Shown: piece by piece, positions 25,774 to 33,864 of the stretch | Layout of the letters: each line of letters starts with the position of its first letter | How positions within the stretch are numbered: position 1 is the stretch's first letter | NCBI RefSeq assembly: GCF_024228315.1 | Contig: NZ_CP100454.1 | Location: forward strand, 3,224,001-3,288,000 | Source: Halomarina pelagica | GTDB lineage: Archaea > Halobacteriota > Halobacteria > Halobacteriales > Haloarculaceae | Direction: 5' to 3' | DNA: 64,000 nucleotides | The notes under the pieces: model-generated | The model's input: the letters and a program-made list of their open reading frames with translations, nothing else | What the model was told of the DNA's origin: nothing | The model's database searches: none | Position numbers and translations under genes: made by a program

Positions 25774-25790
25774 CTTGTCTTAGCCTTATT
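25774..25790 (+). promoter_or_regulatory. Promoter motif CTTGTCTTAGCCTTATT
   Basis: It carries a TATA-like TTAGCCTTA. It is nearly identical to the element at 26323, with the same 41-base distance to the start codon (GTG 25815). This supports leaderless transcription and common control of the two genes. Confidence 0.55.
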
Positions 25791-25814
25791 GCGACGCTTG
25801 TGGTCGCTTCGAAC

Positions 25815-26282
25815 GTGACACAACACAGACTCAGGGACGGATTCGGCTACGGTGTCGTCGCGACAATTGCGATGTCTGTCCTCATGCTAATGGCACTGAT
25901 CTCGGGGCTGTCGCCGATGCCTCAGCCGGTCCCGAAGGCCGTCGTTGAGCAACTCTTCAGTGCCGGGCTCCCGAAGCCAGCGATGATGGCACTCGCGATC
26001 GGCCTCCACCTCGGCTATGGCGGGCTGATCGGCGCGGTCCTCGCACGAATCGCCCGCCCGGTGACCCTGCTGAAGGGCCTCGCACTCGGCGTCGGGCTCT
26101 GGGCGATGATGCAGGTCACGTTCCTCCCGTTCCTCGGATGGGGCCTGTTCGGGATGGCGATCACGCCGAAGATCGCGGTTGCAACGCTCGTCTTGCACCT
26201 CGTGTACGGTGGCGTGCTTGGGTGGGCGCTCGATCACGACACGTCCTCTACGGGTAGGACGTCACCGACAACGACAGACTGA
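25815..26282 (+). CDS. Four-helix membrane protein, DUF6789-like
   Basis: A 155-residue protein from the GTG at 25815 (GTG at 25800 is also possible; promoter spacing favours 25815). Four membrane helices are visible at about 10-32, 50-75, 80-105 and 113-140, with HLGYGGLIGAVLARIAR and the partly repeated HLVYGGVLGWALDHD, suggesting an internal duplication. It resembles DUF6789-type haloarchaeal membrane proteins of unknown role. It belongs to the DoxX/SelT/glutaredoxin cluster by promoter similarity. Confidence 0.65.
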   Translation: MTQHRLRDGFGYGVVATIAMSVLMLMALISGLSPMPQPVPKAVVEQLFSAGLPKPAMMALAIGLHLGYGGLIGAVLARIARPVTLLKGLALGVGLWAMMQVTFLPFLGWGLFGMAITPKIAVATLVLHLVYGGVLGWALDHDTSSTGRTSPTTTD

Positions 26283-26291
26283 TTCGATCCT

Positions 26292-26309
26292 GGTTAGGGC
26301 AGGCTAACC
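26292..26309. promoter_or_regulatory. Inverted repeat upstream of the SelT-like gene
   Basis: GGTTAG-GGCAGG-CTAACC is a perfect 6-base inverted repeat placed 14 bases before the promoter motif at 26323. It could be an operator for an HxlR protein of the cluster or a weak terminator for the gene ending at 26282. Confidence 0.35.
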
Positions 26310-26322
26310 CGGTCAGGGAACC

Positions 26323-26339
26323 CTTGTCTTAGCTTTACG
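26323..26339 (+). promoter_or_regulatory. Promoter motif CTTGTCTTAGCTTTACG
   Basis: A copy of the element at 25774, starting 41 bases before the ATG at 26364. The shared sequence and spacing were used to choose the start of the SelT-like gene over the ATG at 26343. Confidence 0.55.
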
Positions 26340-26363
26340 GCGATGACAGTTCAAGAGTGTAGT

Positions 26364-26612
26364 ATGACGTCAGTCGAAATCGAATACTGCGTTCCCTGCG
26401 GACTGCTCGACCCGGCGGTCCAAACCCAGACACGGCTCCTTGACGAATTCGGCCAGGATCTGGATGGTGTGACGCTCGTCCCCGGCCATGGTGGTGTGTT
26501 CGTCGTCCGAGCCGATAGCGAGACGATCTGGGACAAAGACGTCCACGGCGCTGACCTTGATCTCGAATTGGTCGCCGAGGCTGTCGAGGACCGTCTTCAG
26601 GTGACCGCCTAA
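26364..26612 (+). CDS. SelT/SelW/SelH (Rdx) family thioredoxin-fold protein
   Basis: An 82-residue protein with the CxxC redox centre CVPC at residues 9-12 (EIEYCVPCGLLDPAV) and the later WDKDVHGADLDLELVAEAV segment of the Rdx family. Archaeal members carry Cys in place of selenocysteine and are thought to be thiol oxidoreductases. It is followed 18 bases later by a glutaredoxin-like gene, so the two form a small redox operon. Confidence 0.85.
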   Translation: MTSVEIEYCVPCGLLDPAVQTQTRLLDEFGQDLDGVTLVPGHGGVFVVRADSETIWDKDVHGADLDLELVAEAVEDRLQVTA

Positions 26613-26630
26613 TCACCTTCCCATGATCAT

Positions 26631-26891
26631 ATGTTGGAACTCTACCAGGCAGAGGCGTGTGGCTACTCGCAGAAGGTGCGCGAAACGCTGACCGACCTTG
26701 GTGTCTCGTATGTGGTTCACAACCCACGGTCAGCAGCCGGTGAGCCCCGGAACGAACAGACTCACGACGAGCTTCGAACATTGGGCGGACGGGACCAGAT
26801 TCCGTTCCCCGTCGATCACCAGCGAGGCGTCACAATGTACGAAAGCGACGACATCGTGGACTATCTACGAACACACTATTCACGAGAGTGA
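26631..26891 (+). CDS. Glutaredoxin/GST-N-type thiol protein
   Basis: An 86-residue thioredoxin-fold protein: LELYQAEACGYSQKVRETL has a CxxS (CGYS) active site of monothiol type. The cis-proline region is IPFPVDH and the end YESDDIVDYLRTHY is typical of glutaredoxin-like GST N-terminal domains. It is cotranscribed with the SelT-like gene. It probably reduces mixed disulfides or carries a thiol ligand. Confidence 0.85.
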   Translation: MLELYQAEACGYSQKVRETLTDLGVSYVVHNPRSAAGEPRNEQTHDELRTLGGRDQIPFPVDHQRGVTMYESDDIVDYLRTHYSRE

Positions 26892-26926
26892 CGCCCGAAA
26901 CGGGGTGACTGCCCTATCCGGAGTGT

Positions 26927-27127
26927 ATGAGCTGGCGGCACCCTTCGGTCCCCGACAACGTCGAACTGGTCTCGGCCCGCACCGGCTGGGTTGAGCGGAG
27001 ATGCGGCTAGCGTCCCGAGATACTCGACGCCAGCACCGTGGAGAACGCTCAACCAATTATTGAGACCGTCACCGAGTGTTTCCAGTGCGGCAGTAACCGA
27101 GAATACGAACCACCAAACCCCACATGA
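26927..27127 (+). pseudogene. Small CxxC protein gene interrupted by an in-frame TAG
   Basis: One reading frame runs from the ATG at 26927 (MSWRHPSVPDNVELVSARTG) to a TAG at 27008-27010, then continues open as RPEILDASTVENAQPIIETV and a CFQC motif to a TGA at 27125-27127 that overlaps the ATG of the transporter gene (ATGA). The protein-like content after the stop and the operon-style overlap suggest a 66-codon gene broken by a nonsense mutation, or a short gene whose 5' half has decayed. The family is unrecognised; the CxxC suggests metal or redox binding. Confidence 0.45.
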
Positions 27128-28068
27128 ACGAATCCACCACATCGATGTCGGACACCGTCGTGACTCGTGTTGCAGGCTTCGTCGACGAGTATCTGCTCCT
27201 CTGGGTGCTTCTTTCAGTCGGCATCGGGTTGCTCTTCCCATCCATCGCAGTTCTCACTCCATTGTCGACGCCGATTCTGGCGGTCATGATCGGAGCGGTC
27301 TCGTTGACCCTCGCCCCCGAACGATTTCGGCGACTGCGTGGGCGAACCGTACTCACGATTCTCGTCGTGCAGATGGGAATGCCGCTGCTCGCATTTGTCA
27401 TCGCCCGGACGCTCGGGCTCTCCCTTGCATTCACCGCAGGGTTCGTCGTCCTCGGTGCGGTGACGCCCGAACTCGTCACGCCCACGATGACCGAACTCAG
27501 TGGTGGGGACACTGCTCTTGCGACCGTTGTCCTGGTCCTGGTTGGCCTCGGTACACTCGTGTTCGTCCCGGGAGTCGTCACCGTCGTCTTAGGCACCTCG
27601 GTCGCGGTTGAGCCGCTGGTAATCGTCGAGCAGTTGTTGCTCGCTGTGGTCCTCCCGATGAGCCTCGCAGTCGGGGCTCGGTACCGGTGGCCCGACCCCA
27701 TCGGACAGTACGACGACCTCTACCCGTCGGTATCGGGTCTCATGGTGATCCTCATCATCGGCATCGTCGCTGCGGCCAACGCGTCGCTCGTTCGAGAAAG
27801 TGGGAGTGTCCTCCTCCTCGTCTTGCTCGGTGCAGTCGTCCTCAACGGGACCGGCTACGTCGCGGGGTGGCTCGCCAGTTGGACGTTCTCCCGTCCGGAG
27901 CGAATCGCGGCGACACTGTCGATAGGAATGCGTGACTTCGCCGTCGCCGCTGCACTCCTCGTCGGAGCCGGGTTCCCGACGGCAGCAACGCTTCCTGCTA
28001 TCGTGTTCGGCATCGTCGAGATGACGACGAGTGCGGGGCTCGTGAAGTTGTTCAGCCGATCATCCTGA
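27124..28068 (+). CDS. BASS-family (bile acid:sodium symporter-like) transporter
   Basis: A 314-residue membrane protein with nine to ten helices. Two family signatures are visible: GAVTPELVTPTMTELSGG around residue 115 and ERIAATLSIGMRDFAVAAAL around residue 260. These form the crossover and ion-binding regions of BASS/ACR3-type carriers. It should move an organic anion or metalloid with Na+ or H+; the ACR3 cysteine pattern is absent, so arsenite is not proposed. It ends 9 bases inside the convergent HxlR gene. Confidence 0.8.
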   Translation: MNESTTSMSDTVVTRVAGFVDEYLLLWVLLSVGIGLLFPSIAVLTPLSTPILAVMIGAVSLTLAPERFRRLRGRTVLTILVVQMGMPLLAFVIARTLGLSLAFTAGFVVLGAVTPELVTPTMTELSGGDTALATVVLVLVGLGTLVFVPGVVTVVLGTSVAVEPLVIVEQLLLAVVLPMSLAVGARYRWPDPIGQYDDLYPSVSGLMVILIIGIVAAANASLVRESGSVLLLVLLGAVVLNGTGYVAGWLASWTFSRPERIAATLSIGMRDFAVAAALLVGAGFPTAATLPAIVFGIVEMTTSAGLVKLFSRSS

Positions 28069-28446
28069 ACGTTCTCCTCGGGGCTCCTGTTCGTCCACCC
28101 ATTCGAGGAGCGGGCCGAGTTTCTCTCTGAGTTCGTCGCCCTTATCGGTGAGTTCGTACTCGACGCGGGGTGGGATCTCCGCGTACTGTTCTCGGGAGAG
28201 GTACCCTGCCTTAACGAAGTCGTCGAGGCGGGTCGAGAGTGTCGAACTGCTCACGTCGCCGAAGGCGTTTTCTATGTCGCCGTACCTGGCGGGACCGATT
28301 GCGCCGACGATGCAGATCACCTGCATGGCGTAGCGGCGACTCAGCAGGTCCATCACCCCACCCAGCGGGCAGTAACAGTCTATCTCGGTGTTCTTCGATT
28401 TGGAGGCGTCGGTTGATGTGTCGGGTATCTTCGCCATAGCTTTCAT
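28060..28446 (-). CDS. HxlR-type winged-helix regulator (second)
   Basis: A 128-residue protein from the ATG at 28446 (ATG at 28437 is an alternative). DCYCPLGGVMDLLSRRYAMQ is the HxlR opening with its conserved cysteine. VSSSTLSTRLDDFVKAGYL is the recognition region and VEYELTDKG the wing. It overlaps the transporter's last codons on the opposite strand and is divergent from the CC-motif gene, with which it shares a promoter region. It likely controls one or both. Confidence 0.85.
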   Translation of the reverse strand: MKAMAKIPDTSTDASKSKNTEIDCYCPLGGVMDLLSRRYAMQVICIVGAIGPARYGDIENAFGDVSSSTLSTRLDDFVKAGYLSREQYAEIPPRVEYELTDKGDELREKLGPLLEWVDEQEPRGERSG

Positions 28447-28481
28447 CCACCGCAGTTCGTTCAATACTTCGGACTTGACAG

Positions 28482-28496
28482 TATAAGCGTTTCCGG
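28482..28496. promoter_or_regulatory. Shared divergent promoter
   Basis: CTTGACAGTATAAG reads as a TATA element in both directions. It lies about 30 bases before the plus-strand ATG at 28517 and about 40 bases before the minus-strand ATG at 28446. A regulator bound here would control both genes at once. Confidence 0.45.
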
Positions 28497-28516
28497 ATTC
28501 GAAGTAATTCTGTACC

Positions 28517-28855
28517 ATGCGTCAGAACGACTCGACACCAGATGTTGCATGTACGCTGACTGAAGAACAGGAGAAGGAACGGAGCGAGGAAGTTCGCTCG
28601 CGTCTCATCACCAGCTACGTCGGGTTCGACGAGTTCGAAAACGGTCTGAGGATTCGTTTCGACGGAACTGAGGAGTCGCTGCTAGCGGTCGCAGAATTCA
28701 CGTCGGCTGAACTGAAGTGTTGTGCGTTCGCCGAGTACGCGATCTCGGTATCGCCGCCGTACGAGGAGACAGTTCTGACTATCACCGGCCCCGAAGGGAC
28801 GAGACAGATATTCCGCGATGGTCTGGTTGACCGACTGGAGGTAGAAGCCTCATAG
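28517..28855 (+). CDS. Small protein with CC motif and LTI-x-GPEG end
   Basis: A 112-residue soluble protein containing SAELKCCAFAEYAISV and the closing TITGPEGTRQIF. The arrangement resembles small bacterial proteins encoded next to mercury or arsenic resistance genes, which also have an E-x-K/Q-CC-x-F motif and a TGPEG tail. The adjacent cysteines suggest metal or metalloid binding. It is divergent from the second HxlR gene and is the last gene before the aroQ junction. Confidence 0.6.
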   Translation: MRQNDSTPDVACTLTEEQEKERSEEVRSRLITSYVGFDEFENGLRIRFDGTEESLLAVAEFTSAELKCCAFAEYAISVSPPYEETVLTITGPEGTRQIFRDGLVDRLEVEAS

Positions 28856-28934
28856 ACGCAGTACCGAAAAACGGTTTAGCACGGTAGAAACTGACATAGT
28901 GACTCTATTCTGCGTTTCGTTAAGATAGCGATGG

Positions 28935-29041
28935 TCGAAAGAGCAACCGCCGGGAGAAGATTTAGCCACCCGACCAGCAATAGAGGGTCTGAAACAGTCG
29001 AATTCGGCTACCTGCTCTCCCTTTGCTCAACTTTGTTCAAC
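28935..29041 (-). repeat. aroQ-3'-end repeat, native copy E
   Basis: This is the 3' end of the intact aroQ gene (codons for LNKVEQRESR, TAG at 29008-29010) plus about 73 bases downstream. Blocks shared with copies A-D include AGAAGATTTAGCC, CCGACCAGCAATAGA, CTGAAACAGTCGAATTCG and CTCAACTTTGTTCAA. Complementary words AGAGCA (28940) and TGCTCT (29013) could pair. The similarity stops at the TTCAA within the gene, as expected if only the 3' end was copied. Confidence 0.75.
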
Positions 29042-29313
29042 TCGATCAACAGCCGAAAGACCGCCTTCACGAGGTTCGAGTCCACGTCGAATCGTTCCGC
29101 GTTCTCGCCCGCGCGTTCCATCACCTGCTCCTCTTGCGCCTCGTCGGTCGTGGCGAGCCCGCGCTCCCGTTTCACGCCGGCGATGGACTCCGCGACGTAG
29201 GTTCGCTGGGCGATGAGTTCCACGATCTCCCGGTCGATGCTCTCTATCTCCTCGCGGAGCGCGTCGAGGCTCACGTCCTCCGAGCGCCCGTCTGTTGCGT
29301 TCTCGTCAACCAT
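29008..29313 (-). CDS. aroQ: Chorismate mutase (AroQ class)
   Basis: A 101-residue monofunctional AroQ: an acidic N-terminus, then LDALREEIESIDREIVELIAQR, VAESIAGVKRERG, and the helix ending FRLLIELNKVEQRESR. It converts chorismate to prephenate for Phe and Tyr synthesis. The ATG at 29313 lies 43 bases inside the end of the shikimate kinase gene, a tight overlap implying coupled translation. Its last ten codons are the conserved part of the dispersed repeats A-E, so it appears to be the integration target of the island. Confidence 0.92.
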   Translation of the reverse strand: MVDENATDGRSEDVSLDALREEIESIDREIVELIAQRTYVAESIAGVKRERGLATTDEAQEEQVMERAGENAERFDVDSNLVKAVFRLLIELNKVEQRESR

Positions 29314-30185
29314 GTGGTTCCCTCGTAGGTGTTCCAGATCTCCCGGACGGGATCGAGCGCCTCCCGGTCGCCGACGGCGACGAAGCTCGGCCCGGTTCCC
29401 GACAGCGAGACGCCCTCCGCGTGGGGCATCGCCGCCACGAGCGGGTCGGTCGGGAAGTCGAGCGCGGCGCAGAAGGCGAGGCCGTTCACGGTCATCGCCC
29501 GGCCGTAGTCGCCGGCCATCGCGAGGTCGGCGACGAGGTCGGCCATCGGGGCGACGCGCTCGCAGTTCGCCACGTCGGCGTCGGCGCTGAACGCCCGCTC
29601 GTCCGGCGTCCAGACGAGCACGTCCCACTCGACGACGTCGCGCTTCAGCACCTCGTCGCGCTCGTTGTCGGTGACGGTCAGGCCGCCGAGCATGGACGCG
29701 CTGGCGTCGTCGAACGCCCCGGTGACGGTGACGCCCGCCTCGCGAGCGGCGCGCACGCCGATCCGGGCTGCGTCCTCGCGGTCGACCGTCGCGTCGGGGT
29801 CGTCGGGGCCATCCGACGCGTCGCGGCCGTCGGCGTCGTCCGACGGTTCGACGCCGAGCGCGCCGAGGGTCGCGAGCACCGTCGCGTTGGCCGCGGCGCT
29901 CGAACTCTTCAGTCCGCCCGCCATCGGCACCTCGCTCTCCGTGCGGACGCGCCCGCCCTCTCCGTCGCCGAAGCGCTCGACGACGAGTTCGACGCACCGC
30001 TCGACGAGGCGGGTGTCGGCGTCCGGCGCGCCGGCGATCTCACCCACGACCGCGTCGCTGCCGGCGTCGAGTTCGACGGTCGCCGTCGTGTGCGCGTCGA
30101 TGGCGAAGGCGCTCCCGACGCCCGTGGCGAGCGCGTTGAGCACCGTCCCCGCCGCGGGGGCGGTCGCCCGTCCGGTCCCGGTCAC
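29271..30185 (-). CDS. aroK: Shikimate kinase, archaeal GHMP type
   Basis: A 304-residue GHMP kinase: the ATP-binding motif is PMAGGLKSSSAAANA near residues 87-101, and SLSGTGPSFVAVG near 265 is motif 3. An internal Asp-rich stretch (about 113-132) is a halophilic insertion. It phosphorylates shikimate at the 3-OH with ATP. No ATG is in frame; the GTG at 30185 gives MTGTGRATAPAAGTV, the usual N-terminus. It is followed by aroQ with overlap, linking two steps of the aromatic pathway. Confidence 0.92.
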   Translation of the reverse strand: MTGTGRATAPAAGTVLNALATGVGSAFAIDAHTTATVELDAGSDAVVGEIAGAPDADTRLVERCVELVVERFGDGEGGRVRTESEVPMAGGLKSSSAAANATVLATLGALGVEPSDDADGRDASDGPDDPDATVDREDAARIGVRAAREAGVTVTGAFDDASASMLGGLTVTDNERDEVLKRDVVEWDVLVWTPDERAFSADADVANCERVAPMADLVADLAMAGDYGRAMTVNGLAFCAALDFPTDPLVAAMPHAEGVSLSGTGPSFVAVGDREALDPVREIWNTYEGTTWLTRTQQTGARRT

Positions 30186-30210
30186 GGACGCTCATCGCCC
30201 GCGCGAACAC

Positions 30211-30232
30211 TTACCGCTGCTGATCGCGGTAA
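30211..30232. promoter_or_regulatory. Inverted repeat between divergent aroK and DUF5796-like genes
   Basis: TTACCGC (30211-30217) and GCGGTAA (30226-30232) form a perfect 7-base inverted repeat with an 8-base loop, 26 bases upstream of the aroK start. It is placed to act as an operator for aroK-aroQ. No regulator is known from this sequence. Confidence 0.4.
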
Positions 30233-30344
30233 CGGTCGGCGTCGTCGGTTCGGCCGGCCGCGTCGAACGCCGCCGACGATCATCCCTGTCCGTCTCGGCG
30301 GTCGCGAACGCGGCGCTTTTCCGCGCTCCGACGGAAGGACCGAC

Positions 30345-30779
30345 ATGGAGTTCCGCAGCGACATCGCGCCGGACACGCTCCCGGTCGAACTCGACCCGGC
30401 GGGCGTCGGCGTCGAGTACACCGACGGCCGGACGGTCTTCTACCACGGCGTCCCCGAGCGGGCCGGAGGGTCCGTCCTCACGCCGCCCGGGAAGGAGGTC
30501 CACGTCCTCGTCACCGACCCGACGGGGACACAGGGCGTCATGGTCTACGTGAACGATCGGAAGACCGCGGACGAGATCCTGGAGGACACCGGCGTCGGGC
30601 GCGTCCTGCTCGATCAGGGGGGGGAGTCCTCGATCTTCCCCGGCGTCACCGTCCGACAGAAGCCCTACCGCGTGGAGGTGGAGGCCGACCTCGAGGAGGT
30701 CGACGGGCGGGTGTTCGTCTTCGCCGAGGACGAACGAGGCGAGTTCTCCTGGGAACTCGGCACGGCGGACGACTCGTGA
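30345..30779 (+). CDS. Haloarchaeal DUF5796-like protein
   Basis: A 144-residue soluble protein, rich in beta strands and acidic (RSDIAPDTLPVELDPAGVGV, later VFVFAEDERGEFSWELG). I associate it with the haloarchaea-specific family DUF5796, conserved next to aroK; the function is unknown. A T run (GCGCTTTTCCGCG) lies about 28 bases before the ATG at 30345. Confidence 0.75.
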   Translation: MEFRSDIAPDTLPVELDPAGVGVEYTDGRTVFYHGVPERAGGSVLTPPGKEVHVLVTDPTGTQGVMVYVNDRKTADEILEDTGVGRVLLDQGGESSIFPGVTVRQKPYRVEVEADLEEVDGRVFVFAEDERGEFSWELGTADDS

Positions 30780-30803
30780 CGCGTGAGTAGCTCCGCCACC
30801 GTG

Positions 30804-30938
30804 TCACTGGATGTAGGTCGGTTCCTCGGCGTCACAGTGCTCCTCGTGGCGCTTCGCGTCGTCGCGGTTGTCGAACATGAGTCCGCAGTCCTCACAGGAG
30901 TACCACGTCATGTCGTCCCGTTCGACCTGTGTCACCAT
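30804..30938 (-). CDS. Small C2H2-type zinc-finger protein
   Basis: A 44-residue protein: WYSCEDCGLMFDNRDDAKRH followed by EEHC gives a C-x2-C ... H-x3-C/H zinc site. The ATG at 30938 removes an unlikely upstream extension. Such small finger proteins are abundant in haloarchaea and often affect motility, biofilm or regulation. The gene is divergent from cdc48, sharing its 74-base promoter region. Confidence 0.8.
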   Translation of the reverse strand: MVTQVERDDMTWYSCEDCGLMFDNRDDAKRHEEHCDAEEPTYIQ

Positions 30939-30967
30939 ACCCGATACTCTCCGCCCCTCGCCTATAG

Positions 30968-33232
<2,265 letters not shown>

Positions 33233-33321
33233 ACGCGACTGTCGCGGGCCGATCGGTCACGCGCCGCCCGCGAGCACCTCTCCCGACAGGTCCATTCACC
33301 TCGGGAGCGTAGGGGAGCGCT

Positions 33322-33864
33322 ATGAACGCCGCCCGAGTGCTCGCTCCGATCGTCTCGGCCCTCGCGGTCTGCGCGTACCGGCTGGTCGGTCCCGCCCGGT
33401 TGGATCCGGACGCCCGCTGGCCCGAGCGCCTGCACCGACGCTGGTTCCCCGCGCTCACGTCCCCCGTGCGGCGGTGGCTCCCGGGAACCGCCGCGCGCGA
33501 GGTGTCCGAGGACGAGTACGCGCTGACGCTTCCGCTCCCGCCCGGGGAGGTCGAGCGAGGGCTCCACGAGCGCGGGTTCGTGCGTCACCCCCTCTCCCGG
33601 GTGAAGACGCGCGAGGGGGTCGAGAGCGTCGGGTCGTGGGTCCGCCTCGATCGCCTCCTCGCCCGTCGGATGCTCCACGTGATGCTGTTCGCGGGCGAGG
33701 ACGGCGAGACGACGCACGTCTACGCCCACGAGGAGTACTCCAGTCTGAACCCGCTGGTCGCCTACGCCCACTACGCGGGCGAGGGCCAGAGCGCGGCGGC
33801 GGGCGTCGAACGGGTGCGCGAACTACTGCCCCGCCCCTCGCGTGACGTCACGCCGTCTCCGTAA
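33322..33864 (+). CDS. Unrecognised haloarchaeal protein
   Basis: A 180-residue protein: a short hydrophobic N-terminus (APIVSALAVCAYRLVG) that may anchor it, then a soluble domain with EYALTLPLPPGEVERGLHER and HVYAHEEYSSLNPLVAYAHY. It ends immediately before the convergent HAD gene. No family is recognised with confidence. The conserved-looking Tyr/His-rich segment near residue 140 is its most distinctive feature. Confidence 0.65.
   Translation: MNAARVLAPIVSALAVCAYRLVGPARLDPDARWPERLHRRWFPALTSPVRRWLPGTAAREVSEDEYALTLPLPPGEVERGLHERGFVRHPLSRVKTREGVESVGSWVRLDRLLARRMLHVMLFAGEDGETTHVYAHEEYSSLNPLVAYAHYAGEGQSAAAGVERVRELLPRPSRDVTPSP

Larger units (their letters stand above)
18894..29041. mobile_element. 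Accessory island cut into cassettes by repeats of the aroQ 3' end
   Basis: Five same-orientation copies of the aroQ 3' end (A-E) divide this region into four segments: A-B with two toxin-antitoxin pairs, B-C with a regulator and methyltransferase, C-D with a transglutaminase-like gene, and D-E with the redox/transport cluster. The region is more A+T-rich than both flanks. The geometry fits successive site-specific integration at the 3' end of aroQ, each event leaving a copy of the target. No integrase, transposase or replication gene is seen, so the elements were mobilised in trans, have decayed, or use an undescribed route. Confidence 0.6.

Noticed and set aside
26364-26612. Selenoprotein
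   Set aside because: The SelT/SelW-like protein has Cys in both active-site positions and no in-frame TGA, so no selenocysteine is involved.
27008-27010. TAG read as pyrrolysine in the small CxxC frame
   Set aside because: Pyrrolysine use is not expected in haloarchaea and no pyl genes are visible. A nonsense mutation is the simpler reading.
27124-28068. Arsenite exporter ACR3
   Set aside because: It shares the BASS fold, but the ACR3 cysteine motif in helix four is absent and no ars regulator or reductase is adjacent.
18894-29041. CRISPR array
   Set aside because: The repeats are about 105 bases, separated by 0.9-4.5 kb of genes, and derive from aroQ. There are no short spacers and no cas genes.
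18894-29041. Integrase or transposase carried by the island
   Set aside because: All credible frames were examined. None shows tyrosine-recombinase R-H-R-Y, serine-recombinase or DDE/HUH features.
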